64,000 bases of DNA from Sphingorhabdus_B arenilitoris (lineage in GTDB: Bacteria; Pseudomonadota; Alphaproteobacteria; Sphingomonadales; Sphingomonadaceae), in the NCBI RefSeq assembly GCF_042651485.1, contig NZ_JBHSDH010000005.1, positions 1 to 64,000 on the forward strand. Direction: 5' to 3'. This document shows positions 8,147 through 15,551 of the stretch, piece after piece. The position numbers and the translations under genes were made by a program. The notes beneath the pieces were generated by a model that was given only the letters and a program-made list of their open reading frames with translations, ran no database searches and had not been told where the DNA came from. The stretch's first letter is position 1; each line of letters opens with the position of its first letter.

Positions 8147-8172
8147 GTAACCATGATAACAGGTGCGGCGAA
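8147..8172 (+). promoter_or_regulatory. SigF-type ECF promoter of the bufferin operon
   Basis: GTAACC (8147-8152), exactly 16 bases, then CGAA (8169-8172). This is identical to the GTAACC-N16-CGAA consensus known for Caulobacter sigma-F. It lies 84 bases upstream of the bufferin precursor ATG, and the operon it serves encodes its own sigma factor and anti-sigma factor, implying autoregulation. Confidence 0.88.
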
Positions 8173-8255
8173 CCATAGGGGGAACGCGCAATGCAACTGC
8201 GCTTCAACAAATCCCCGGCGCTGCAACCCGGCGCAGAAAATTTGAAGGAAATACG

Positions 8256-8546
8256 ATGTCCAATACTCTGATCAAAATCACCGCCGCCGCCGCTGCTTTG
8301 TCGGCGGCTGCGACCATGGTTGCTGCTCCGGCCACCGCGCAATCTTCGAAAGAAAAATGCTATGGCGTATCGCTGAAGGGCAAAAATGATTGCGCCGCTG
8401 GCCCCGGTACCAGCTGCGCAGGAACATCTACAATCGATTATCAAGGCAATGCGTGGAAATATGTTGCCAAAGGTTCTTGCGTAAAAATGGGCGGCTCGCT
8501 GGCTCCGAAAAAGGGCAATGCAAAACCGGTTCCACAGAAAGGCTGA
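8256..8546 (+). CDS. bufA1: Bufferin precursor peptide (DUF2282 family)
   Basis: A 96-residue precursor of a bufferin, a ribosomally made, enzyme-modified copper-binding protein that acts in the periplasm. An N-terminal signal sequence (about residues 1-29, ending APATAQ) is followed by the conserved core KCYGVSLKGKNDCAAG with four cysteines (C35, C46, C54, C75). In known bufferins the MNIO enzyme converts cysteines to thiooxazoles that chelate copper. The family motif CAGTSTIDYQGNAWKYV is clear. The start is the ATG at 8256, preceded by GAAGGAA; longer in-frame starts would lie inside the promoter leader. It is the first gene of an operon with its modifying enzyme 12 bases downstream and is served by a SigF-type promoter. 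Confidence 0.93.
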   Translation: MSNTLIKITAAAAALSAAATMVAAPATAQSSKEKCYGVSLKGKNDCAAGPGTSCAGTSTIDYQGNAWKYVAKGSCVKMGGSLAPKKGNAKPVPQKG

Positions 8547-8558
8547 TAGGTCTATATT

Positions 8559-9473
8559 TTGCGGATGCCAACGAAACCTGCCGATAATGCACATCATCAA
8601 TCCAGCGGTCTTCCCCCTGCCGCCGGTATTGGGTTAAAAGCTGCGCATTATCACGATGTGCTGGATCGAAATGGCCAAACCAACCCCTTTTGGCTAGAGG
8701 TGCATCCGCAAAATTACTTCGGCGATGGCGGCCCGCCTCATCACTGGCTGACCGCCATCGCCGATCTCTATCCCATCAGTTTCCATTCGGTCGGCCTGTC
8801 ACTGGGCAGCGCAGATGGATTGAATGAGTATGATTTAGGAAAAATCGCTGGCCTTTGTGAACGCTATAATCCGGCATCTGTGTCCGACCATCTGAGCTTT
8901 TCGGGCAATGCGCATGACCGGTTCGCCGATCTGCTCCCCATACCCTATACCCACGCTGCGCTTGACCATTTTGCGGCCCAAATTGACCGCGTGCAGAGCC
9001 GGTTGAAACGAGCGATGCTCATCGAAAATCCGTCGCGCTATCTCGCCTATCAAGGTGATCAGATGAGCGAGATCGAATTTATCGAACGGCTGATCCGCCG
9101 CACCGGATGCGGCCTGATTTTCGACATCAACAATGTTGAAGTGTCGGCGTGCAATCTGAACTTTTCTGCCGCAGTATATGTCGATGCGATTGACCCTGAC
9201 TGGGTGGGCGAAATCCATTTGGCTGGCCATGCCACGGAAACGCATGATAGCGGCCCGCTGAAAATCGATGACCATGGCAGCGCGGTGAGCGATGTCACTT
9301 GGCAGCTATTCGAGCGGTTTATTGCACGCAGTGGGCCAAAGCCGGTTTTGATTGAATGGGACACCGATGTTCCCGCCTATCAAACGCTGATCGCCGAGGC
9401 GGCGAAGGCGCAGGCGGTGATGGACGAAGTCGCTACGCTCGCTCCCCTACTGGAGCCGGTTCATGCCGGATAG
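8559..9473 (+). CDS. bufB: MNIO-family bufferin maturase (DUF692)
   Basis: A 304-residue multinuclear non-heme iron oxidase with a TIM-barrel fold. It modifies cysteines of the bufferin precursor. The conserved start GIGLKAAHY appears near residue 23. Likely iron ligands are H76 (SFHSVGLS), H111 (VSDHLSF), E156 (LIENPSRY), D189 (FDINNVEV), H220/H224 (EIHLAGH), D238/H239 (KIDDHG) and E266 (LIEWDTD). The start is uncertain: TTG at 8559 has AGG 8 bases upstream, whereas the ATG at 8565 is only two codons later with poorer spacing. It overlaps the partner gene downstream by 11 bases, consistent with tight coupling. Enzyme family confidence is high; the substrate is inferred from the adjacent precursor. 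Confidence 0.95.
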   Translation: MRMPTKPADNAHHQSSGLPPAAGIGLKAAHYHDVLDRNGQTNPFWLEVHPQNYFGDGGPPHHWLTAIADLYPISFHSVGLSLGSADGLNEYDLGKIAGLCERYNPASVSDHLSFSGNAHDRFADLLPIPYTHAALDHFAAQIDRVQSRLKRAMLIENPSRYLAYQGDQMSEIEFIERLIRRTGCGLIFDINNVEVSACNLNFSAAVYVDAIDPDWVGEIHLAGHATETHDSGPLKIDDHGSAVSDVTWQLFERFIARSGPKPVLIEWDTDVPAYQTLIAEAAKAQAVMDEVATLAPLLEPVHAG

Positions 9474-10215
9474 CCATTTTGCGAGGGCGCTAAATAACTT
9501 TGTCGATACCATTAATAATGGGCCCGACGCGCTCGATCCGGCGCTGTTTGACGGGCCCTTGGACCGGGTGCTGCTCGGCCTAAAAGCCCATGCGAATAGC
9601 ATCAGCTACGCCCGGCTTACCGCGCTGGAGGATAGTTTCCCGTTGACGCGCGCTCATATGGGCGACACCGATTTTAACGCCATTGCGCGCGAATATGTGG
9701 AAACGCCGCCCGCACGGGCCAGCGATGCCAACCGGATCGGCGCGGCTTTTCCGGCCTATTTAGAAACAACCAGCGCGGATCATTCAACGCAGATATTGGC
9801 GCAAATCGAATGGGCATGGCTAACCAGCTATAATGCCGCCGATGCGCAAGCTATGCAATTGGCCGATTTGGGCGGTTTGGATGAAACCGCGATGCTGGCG
9901 CTGACACTGATTCGTCACCCTGCCGCGCTCACAGTTCCTTTATATGCACCTATGCCCGCGCTGCTTATGGAGCAGTTATCAAGTGCGCCGCACTGCTCCG
10001 ATGCCGCAGCGCTGCTCATCACGCGGCCTGATAGGCAAGTGCTGTTGGAACCGCTGGACGAGTTGACTGGCTTGATATTCGCACTCTGCAATAAAATGAC
10101 ATCCATCAGTAACCTTTTGTCGGCCATCCTCGAACAAGGAGGAGAAGACGCTCCGCTGGAGCCAATATTGACCCTGATCGGGGCTGGAGCGCTTGTTATA
10201 GCGCCGCTTGACTAG
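9463..10215 (+). CDS. bufC: MNIO partner protein (DUF2063, BufC-type)
   Basis: A 250-residue protein of the DUF2063 family, which accompanies DUF692 enzymes and is thought to present the precursor peptide to the enzyme. The N-terminal helical domain (LARALNNFV-type start, then LKAHANSISYARLTALEDSF with the conserved YR/AL-DxFP pattern) is typical. The C-terminal half (about residues 160-250) resembles the winged-helix-like second domain, with LEPLDELTGLIFALC. The ATG lies inside the end of bufB with GGAG upstream, so translation is probably coupled. The gene has no signal sequence or membrane helices, so modification should take place in the cytoplasm before export. Confidence 0.9.
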   Translation: MPDSHFARALNNFVDTINNGPDALDPALFDGPLDRVLLGLKAHANSISYARLTALEDSFPLTRAHMGDTDFNAIAREYVETPPARASDANRIGAAFPAYLETTSADHSTQILAQIEWAWLTSYNAADAQAMQLADLGGLDETAMLALTLIRHPAALTVPLYAPMPALLMEQLSSAPHCSDAAALLITRPDRQVLLEPLDELTGLIFALCNKMTSISNLLSAILEQGGEDAPLEPILTLIGAGALVIAPLD

Positions 10216-10244
10216 ATCAGCGACTGACCAGGAAGGTATGATGG

Positions 10245-10706
10245 ATGAAGAAAATAGTCGGGCTATATGACAAAGCGGTAGCGGTGATTTCTGGCAGAGC
10301 GGCAGAGGCGATCAGCCTGTTATTCGTGCGCATCGCACTTGCCGGGATATTCTGGCGCTCCGCCCGGACGAAGGTTGAGGATGGCAGCTGGCTGCAAATG
10401 AAGGAATTGACGGTCGATTTATTCCGCGACGAATATGGCATGCCGTTCCCCGAAGTCACGGGATTGATCGCTACTTATGCTGAACATTTCCTGCCGATTT
10501 TGATTATTCTCGGCCTGTTCACACGTTTCGGTGCAGCGGGATTGCTCGTGATGACATTGGTCATACAGTTTTTCGTCTATCCCGAAGCCTGGTGGAGCGT
10601 GCATATTCTCTGGGTTGTCCTCGCCCTCACCCTTATCGTGCGCGGCGGCGGTCTGTTAACGCTGGACCATTTGCTCGCCGGAAAACGAAAAGGAGCTGCC
10701 GAATGA
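10245..10706 (+). CDS. bufD: DoxX-family membrane protein of bufferin operon
   Basis: A 153-residue inner-membrane protein with about four hydrophobic segments and the DoxX-type pattern (LLFVRIALAGIFWRSARTK, then TYAEHFLPILIILGLFTRF and ending in DHLLAGK). DoxX proteins regularly form the fourth gene in DUF2282/DUF692/DUF2063 operons. Their role there is not settled; a redox or quinone-linked function has been proposed for the wider family. AGGAAGG precedes the ATG. Its TGA overlaps the ATG of the sigma factor gene (ATGA at 10703-10706), which ties expression of the metallophore genes to their regulator. Confidence 0.9.
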   Translation: MKKIVGLYDKAVAVISGRAAEAISLLFVRIALAGIFWRSARTKVEDGSWLQMKELTVDLFRDEYGMPFPEVTGLIATYAEHFLPILIILGLFTRFGAAGLLVMTLVIQFFVYPEAWWSVHILWVVLALTLIVRGGGLLTLDHLLAGKRKGAAE

Positions 10707-11227
10707 GATCCTCGGAGGAAAGCCTGCGCGCGTTGATGATCCGGGCGCAAGACGGCGACAAAAAGTCTTATGCGGTATTACTTGAGGAATCGGGAAAATG
10801 GCTGTCGCGTTTCTATGCGCAGAAAATCAGCGCCGATGCTGTCGATGATTTGGTCCAAGATACGTTGATGTCGGTTCACCGCAAATTGGCCAGTTATGAT
10901 AGCAGCCGTGCGTTTCTGCCATGGCTTGCCGCGATTGCTCGCTACCGGTGGGTCGATCGTCTTCGGCAAACCTATAAGCATGAAGCCAAAGCGCTTGATT
11001 TCGACGTTGCCGAGGAAGGCCATGAAGATATCGTCGGCGCGAAAATCAGTATCGACCGGCTGCTCAACCTTCTTCCCGAAGGACAAGCCGAGGTAATCCA
11101 ATATGTCAAAATTCAGGGGCTCAGCATAGCCGAAGCCGGTGCAAAAACCGGACAATCGGAATCGCTGGTAAAAGTAAATATCCATCGCGGGCTAAAAAAA
11201 CTCGCCGCGTTGATTGAAAGTGAATAA
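10703..11227 (+). CDS. sigF: ECF sigma factor, SigF-type
   Basis: A 174-residue extracytoplasmic-function RNA polymerase sigma factor. Region 2 includes DDLVQDTLMSVHRKLASYD and the following LPWLAAIARYRWVDRLR. Region 4 includes LPEGQAEVIQYVKIQGLS, then a helix-turn-helix (AEAGAKTGQSESLVKVNIHR). The start is the ATG at 10703, with AAGGAG upstream and a 4-base overlap with the DoxX gene; an upstream in-frame start at 10592 would run through DoxX and is rejected. The next gene, 1 base away, encodes an NrsF-type anti-sigma factor. In Caulobacter the SigF/NrsF pair responds to metals and controls bufferin operons through the same promoter motif seen at 8147. Confidence 0.93.
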   Translation: MRSSEESLRALMIRAQDGDKKSYAVLLEESGKWLSRFYAQKISADAVDDLVQDTLMSVHRKLASYDSSRAFLPWLAAIARYRWVDRLRQTYKHEAKALDFDVAEEGHEDIVGAKISIDRLLNLLPEGQAEVIQYVKIQGLSIAEAGAKTGQSESLVKVNIHRGLKKLAALIESE

Positions 11228-11228
11228 G

Positions 11229-11876
11229 ATGAATAGCATGACCAAAACAGGTTTCGATATTTCCGCGCTGGTTGATGACCTGCGCCCGGTACAACCCGTA
11301 CGCACCGTGCCAGCGCTGTTGCTGGCGGCGATGATTTCACTGGTGGGCATAGCGGCGATATCGTTGCTGCGCGATTTCCGTGTCGACTTGCTCGCCGGTC
11401 AGCCGACCGCCATGTTCCTGATGCGAGCGGGGATATTGGCGATGCTCGGCGGGGCAACCGCATATAGCGTTCTGGCAATGGCCAAACCATCGGTTGGCAA
11501 ACAGAATAGCGGCTGGATTGTTGCCGTCGCTTTCGCCGCTCTATTTCCGCTTGGCGGGATCATAGCGCTGATGACCGGCGATGATACGCTGAGCACCGCA
11601 TCGACCGCCTCTGTCTATCGCTGCTTTGGATTTAGCAGCATCACCGCTTTGGCCACCGCCATTCCGATAGTGCTGGCTCTACGCCGGGGCGCACCGACCA
11701 ATGCCAAACGCGCAGGCTGGCTCACCGGCCTAGCTGCGGGCGGAATGGGCGCTTTTGCATATAGCTTCTTCTGCCCTTTCGACAGCTTGGCCTATACTGG
11801 CCTCTGGTTCACTCTGGCGGTCGGCATTGCATCGCTCGCTGGGCGGATAATCGTACCGCCGATGATCCGTTGGTAA
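11229..11876 (+). CDS. nrsF: NrsF-type anti-sigma factor (DUF1109 membrane protein)
   Basis: A 215-residue inner-membrane protein with about six hydrophobic segments. It would hold the adjacent sigma factor at the membrane until a signal arrives. The two cysteines known to be needed for sensing in Caulobacter NrsF (C131 and C181) appear at nearly the same places, C132 (VYRCFGFSS) and C182 (SFFCPFDS). The cytoplasmic N-terminal segment (ISALVDDLRPVQPVRTVP) matches the conserved DUF1109 start that contacts the sigma factor. I placed the start at the ATG 11229, 1 base after the sigma factor stop; a GTG at 11220 is an alternative. It converges with the DoxX gene at 11878. Confidence 0.9.
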   Translation: MNSMTKTGFDISALVDDLRPVQPVRTVPALLLAAMISLVGIAAISLLRDFRVDLLAGQPTAMFLMRAGILAMLGGATAYSVLAMAKPSVGKQNSGWIVAVAFAALFPLGGIIALMTGDDTLSTASTASVYRCFGFSSITALATAIPIVLALRRGAPTNAKRAGWLTGLAAGGMGAFAYSFFCPFDSLAYTGLWFTLAVGIASLAGRIIVPPMIRW

Positions 11877-11877
11877 A

Positions 11878-12285
11878 TTATGGGCTGCGGCGGCGAAACG
11901 GCCAATCGGTCACGCCGCCCGCCCATAGCGCAAGCCAGATGATGAAGGGCTGCGCAATCATTCGCGGCACATGATACCAAAGCGGTGCGACCTGCCCTGC
12001 CACTTCGATATTATTCACCATATGATGAATATTGGCAGGCCAAACGCAAAGCGCATATAGCGCAAGCCCGATGCCAGCGGCATAGCGAAACCGTCCGATC
12101 ATCAAACCGGTGGCTCCGGCTATTTCGGCAATGCCCGTTACCATAACAACTTCCGCAGGATAGGGCACCCATGGCGGGGTGATGGCCAGAAAACCAGCGG
12201 GCGATCGCAAATGCGCGATCCCGGCCAATAAGTAGAATATTACCAAAATTATTCGCCAGAAAATCTTGACCTTGCTGTCCTTCAT
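11878..12285 (-). CDS. DoxX-like membrane protein
   Basis: A 135-residue integral membrane protein with four predicted helices, starting MKDSKVKIFWRIILVIFYL. LAGIAHLRSPAGFL, VTGIAEIAGATGLMIGRFRY and the WPANIHHMV motif are characteristic of DoxX/DUF4870-type small membrane proteins. Its function is unknown. It converges with nrsF, with one base between the two stop codons, so the bufferin operon is flanked by a second DoxX-like gene. It lies 45 bases upstream of the hisF stop on the same strand as hisF, so it may be cotranscribed with the his genes, or may have its own promoter upstream of 12285. Confidence 0.82.
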   Translation of the reverse strand: MKDSKVKIFWRIILVIFYLLAGIAHLRSPAGFLAITPPWVPYPAEVVMVTGIAEIAGATGLMIGRFRYAAGIGLALYALCVWPANIHHMVNNIEVAGQVAPLWYHVPRMIAQPFIIWLALWAGGVTDWPFRRRSP

Positions 12286-12330
12286 TCCTGCCCCCTTCTC
12301 TTCCCTTTGCGCCGATCGCGACCCAGCGGC

Positions 12331-13098
12331 CTACCCCCGTGCCGGAAGGCCCGCCTCTCGCAAAGCTGTATGCGCGTCGGCGATGCGATATTCGCCAAAG
12401 TGGAATATGGAGGCCGCCAACACCGCGCTCGCATGGCCCTGCGTCACGCCGTCGACCAAATGCTGCAAATTGCCCACGCCGCCCGATGCGATGACCGGCA
12501 CAGATACGGCATCGGCAATCGCACGGGTCAGCGCAAGATCAAATCCGGCCTTGGTCCCATCGCGGTCCATGCTGGTCACGAGCAACTCACCTGCACCCAA
12601 TTGCGCTAGTTTTACCGCATGATCGAGCGCATCAATACCCGTGGGCCGGCGCCCGCCATGGGTATAAATTTCCCAGCCATTGCCGCCATCGGCCCTGCGC
12701 TTCGCATCAATCGACGCGGTGCAGCATTGGCTGCCAAAGCGTTCGGCAATATCGGCCACGACTTCCGGCCGAGCGACTGCTGCGCTGTTCACTGCGACCT
12801 TGTCAGCTCCTGCCAACAATAACGCGCGCGCATCTTCTGCACCCCGCACACCGCCGCCGACGGTGACGGGCATGAAGCAGACCTCGGCTGTGCGCCGCAC
12901 CACATCGATGATGGTATCGCGCCCTTCATGGCTCGCGCCAATGTCAAGAAAGCAAAGCTCATCCGCGCCCGCCGCATCATAGGCCTGCGCCTGCTCCACC
13001 GGATCGCCCGCATCTTTCAGGTCGACGAAATTGACGCCCTTGACCACCCGGCCACCGGCAACATCAAGACAAGGGATAACGCGGATACGGACGGTCAT
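12331..13098 (-). CDS. hisF: Imidazole glycerol phosphate synthase cyclase subunit HisF
   Basis: A 255-residue TIM-barrel enzyme. With HisH it converts PRFAR and ammonia to imidazole glycerol phosphate plus AICAR in histidine synthesis. Hallmarks are RVIPCLDVAGGRVVKGVNF with the catalytic Asp, PVTVGGGVRG, and the phosphate-binding TSMDRDGTKAGFD and PVIASGGVG. I chose the ATG at 13098 (MTVRIRVIPCLDV), the usual family start; an upstream ATG at 13113 is possible. It is separated from hisA by an AT-rich 1-kb insert carrying a toxin-antitoxin pair on the other strand, so it must be transcribed from its own promoter or through that insert. Confidence 0.98.
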   Translation of the reverse strand: MTVRIRVIPCLDVAGGRVVKGVNFVDLKDAGDPVEQAQAYDAAGADELCFLDIGASHEGRDTIIDVVRRTAEVCFMPVTVGGGVRGAEDARALLLAGADKVAVNSAAVARPEVVADIAERFGSQCCTASIDAKRRADGGNGWEIYTHGGRRPTGIDALDHAVKLAQLGAGELLVTSMDRDGTKAGFDLALTRAIADAVSVPVIASGGVGNLQHLVDGVTQGHASAVLAASIFHFGEYRIADAHTALREAGLPARG

Positions 13099-13141
13099 AT
13101 TCGGGATTCTCATTTAATAATTGAGATGCTATAGAGCCTAT

Positions 13142-13825
13142 ATGGAATTTAACCACACTAACTTTGCGTCATATCAACCTGCCGAAGCAGCTAGGTTAAC
13201 TGGCGTTTCAAGCCAACGAATCAAGCGATGGCTCGAGGGGTATACGTCTGGTTCCGGCACCAGTGCAAAAAATCAGCCGCCATTATGGAACAGCCGCTAT
13301 TCAGAATATGATGATTGTTATTTTGGCTTCTTAGACCTGATTGAAATTCGATTTGTAGATGCATTCGTAAAAGCAGGCTTGAGCATTCAGGCTGTGAGAA
13401 CACTGCTATCTCGCGCAAGGGAGATTGCAGAGTCTGACTATCCGTTATCAACGCATCAATTTAAAACCGATGGCAGAACTCTATTTTTGGAAGTTTGGGG
13501 TTCTGATGACGCGAAAGCAATAGATGTGAAAAATGGCCAACTTGCATTCCACGCCATTGTCAAGCCAAGCTTTGTTGACTTAGAGTTTGATTCTAATTCA
13601 GTCACCAAATGGTATGTAAGTGGCCGCAATAAACAAATTTCGATAGACCCTAACTTAGCTTTTGGACAACCTGTCGTAGATCAAACGTCTATCCCTACTG
13701 CTCGTTTATGGGAAGCATATCAAGCGGACGGTGACGTTAAATCTGTTGCGCGCCAATTTGAAATTTCTCTTCGACAAGTTAAACATGCAATAGAATTTGA
13801 ACATCGATTGGCTTCACAAAATTGA
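13142..13825 (+). CDS. DUF433-type antitoxin with MerR-like N-terminus
   Basis: A 227-residue protein with a MerR-like helix-turn-helix at the N-terminus (SYQPAEAARLTGVSSQRIKR, about residues 9-30) and a C-terminal DUF433 segment (FGQPVVDQTSIPTARLWEAY and VKSVARQFEISLRQVKHAIE). This two-part build is seen in antitoxins of VapBC45-like modules, where the DUF433 part neutralises a PIN-like toxin and the N-terminus binds the promoter. The ATG at 13142 lies just after an AT-rich possible promoter and the gene may be nearly leaderless; an upstream ATG at 13121 has no ribosome site. The TTGA at 13822-13825 overlaps its stop with the toxin start. Base composition is clearly more AT-rich than the his genes on either side, a sign of transfer. 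Confidence 0.82.
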   Translation: MEFNHTNFASYQPAEAARLTGVSSQRIKRWLEGYTSGSGTSAKNQPPLWNSRYSEYDDCYFGFLDLIEIRFVDAFVKAGLSIQAVRTLLSRAREIAESDYPLSTHQFKTDGRTLFLEVWGSDDAKAIDVKNGQLAFHAIVKPSFVDLEFDSNSVTKWYVSGRNKQISIDPNLAFGQPVVDQTSIPTARLWEAYQADGDVKSVARQFEISLRQVKHAIEFEHRLASQN

Positions 13826-14130
13826 AATTACTGATCGACGAGAACCTTCCACCAGTTATGGCGCGATCATTACAGGCGCTCTTTGAGGGTAAGCATGAAA
13901 TTATCGCCCTTAGAGACAAATTCAATTCAGCCGGCGTGACAGACCTCCAGTGGATCACGTCGCTGGGAAAGGAAGGAAATTGGTCGGTGCTAACAGCTGA
14001 TGTACGACTTGCTAAAAACAGAGTTGAAAGAAACGCATTTCTATCCAGCAATATTGTCGGTTTCGTAATGGCTCCCGCCCTTCGGAAACGTCCTCTGACT
14101 ATACAGATGGCACGAATATTAAGTATATAG
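13822..14130 (+). CDS. PIN-like toxin (DUF5615 family)
   Basis: A 102-residue small protein of the DUF5615 PIN-like family, presumed ribonuclease toxin of a VapC45-type module. The N-terminal MKLLIDENLPPVMARSLQAL is diagnostic, and acidic residues in LIDENLPP, AGVTDLQWI and LTADVRLAKN could form the metal site. It starts with TTG at 13822, overlapping the antitoxin stop by four bases, so translation is likely coupled. Like its partner it is AT-rich. The pair sits between hisF and hisA, both on the opposite strand. RNase activity is inferred from family only. After the stop a weak hairpin (14169-14189) could end transcription. Confidence 0.82.
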   Translation: MKLLIDENLPPVMARSLQALFEGKHEIIALRDKFNSAGVTDLQWITSLGKEGNWSVLTADVRLAKNRVERNAFLSSNIVGFVMAPALRKRPLTIQMARILSI

Positions 14131-14208
14131 ACAGATATTGAGTGGCAATCTCAAAAGGTGTCTAATGGTTTATTTCAATTTGGAATAAAGGGAAGCAAGT
14201 TTAATACC

Positions 14209-14937
14209 TTATGATCGCCCCGCCATTGCAATCGCAGTCGCCAGATCGAGACGGCCGTCGTAAATCGCGCGGCCGGTAATCACGCCTTCGATGCCGTCTT
14301 TTGCGTGCAGGCTGAGGACGTGGATATCGTCAATGCCTTTTACCCCGCCGCTCGCGATAACCGGTAAGCTGCATTGCCGTGCGAGGTCTACCGTGGCTTC
14401 GATGTTACAGCCGGTCAACATCCCGTCGCGCCCAACATCGGTGAACAGGATCGACGCGACGCCCGCATCCTCAAACCGGCGGGCCAAATCGAGCACGGGC
14501 ATATCCGATTTTTCCGCCCAGCCTTCGGTGGCGACCATGCCGTCGCGGGCATCGACGGCGACGACAATGCCGCCTTCAAATTCGCGCGCCATGGCTTTGA
14601 CAAATTCCGGATCTTTCAACGCAGCCGTACCAATCACCAACCGCGATACGCCGAGGTCAAACCAGCGTTCGACCGTTTCCACATTGCGAATACCGCCGCC
14701 CAGTTGGATATGGCCAGGGAAATTTTCAACAATCTCCTCGACCGCCTCGGCATTTTCGGGCCGTCCGGCAAAGGCACCGTCAAGGTCAACGACGTGCAGG
14801 AATTCTGCGCCTTGCTCGGCAAATAACAAAGCCTGCGCGGCCGGATCGTCGGCATAGACGGTTGCGCGGTCCATGTCGCCCTCGGCCAAACGCACGACTT
14901 GCCCCGCCTTCAAATCGATCGCGGGAAAAACAATCAT
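14209..14937 (-). CDS. hisA: ProFAR isomerase HisA
   Basis: A 242-residue TIM-barrel isomerase that converts ProFAR to PRFAR in histidine synthesis. Motifs are FPAIDLKAGQVVRLAEGD at the N-terminus with catalytic Asp, IQLGGGIRNVETVERWF, VAVDARDGMVATEGW, and ILFTDVGRDGMLTGCN with the second catalytic Asp. I chose the ATG at 14937 because it forms an ATGA overlap with the hisH stop; an ATG three codons upstream (14946) is also in frame. hisF normally follows directly in related genomes, but here a toxin-antitoxin pair is inserted 78 bases after the hisA stop. Confidence 0.98.
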   Translation of the reverse strand: MIVFPAIDLKAGQVVRLAEGDMDRATVYADDPAAQALLFAEQGAEFLHVVDLDGAFAGRPENAEAVEEIVENFPGHIQLGGGIRNVETVERWFDLGVSRLVIGTAALKDPEFVKAMAREFEGGIVVAVDARDGMVATEGWAEKSDMPVLDLARRFEDAGVASILFTDVGRDGMLTGCNIEATVDLARQCSLPVIASGGVKGIDDIHVLSLHAKDGIEGVITGRAIYDGRLDLATAIAMAGRS

Positions 14938-15548
14938 GGAGCCCATGTCAAAAACCTTTTCAGCATATTGATCCCGTAATCTTGGCTTTTTTCGGGATGG
15001 AATTGCACGCCAATCACATTGCCGCGCCCGACCGCCGCGACCAAAGCGCCGCCATGGTCGGTCCGTGCCAATATATCGGCATCATGCGACACATCGAAAT
15101 GATAGCTATGCAAGAAATAAGCTTCGCCCGCCTCCACCATCGGGTGCGGATGGGCCGGGGTGACATCATTCCACCCCATATGCGGCACTTTAATATCGGG
15201 GGTGGCAGGCTCAATCCGCCGCACGGTGCCGCCAATCCAGCCCAGCCCGGGATGGGTACCATGTTCGACGCCCGCATCGGCGAGCAGCTGCATCCCGACG
15301 CATATGCCCAAAAACGGCACGCCATGGTCATGCACCCGGCGCTCCATCGACTCCACCATACCGTCAATCGCGGATAATGCGGCCATGCAGGCGGCAAAAG
15401 CGCCGACACCGGGCAAAACAATGCGGTCCGCCCCCGCAACCATATCGGGGTCAGCCGTAATGGCAACATCCACCGCGCCCGCCGCCTTTAACGCATTATG
15501 GACCGAATGAAGATTACCTGCGCCATAATCGATAAGCGCGATTGCCAT
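14934..15548 (-). CDS. hisH: Imidazole glycerol phosphate synthase glutaminase subunit HisH
   Basis: A 204-residue class I glutamine amidotransferase that supplies ammonia to HisF. The nucleophile elbow GICVGMQLL (Cys) and the HPEKS motif (His and Glu of the triad) are present, and the start MAIALIDYGAGNLHSV is typical. It follows hisB by 3 bases and overlaps hisA by 4, so hisB-hisH-hisA form a tight operon on the minus strand. Confidence 0.98.
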   Translation of the reverse strand: MAIALIDYGAGNLHSVHNALKAAGAVDVAITADPDMVAGADRIVLPGVGAFAACMAALSAIDGMVESMERRVHDHGVPFLGICVGMQLLADAGVEHGTHPGLGWIGGTVRRIEPATPDIKVPHMGWNDVTPAHPHPMVEAGEAYFLHSYHFDVSHDADILARTDHGGALVAAVGRGNVIGVQFHPEKSQDYGINMLKRFLTWAP

Positions 15549-15551
15549 GGG

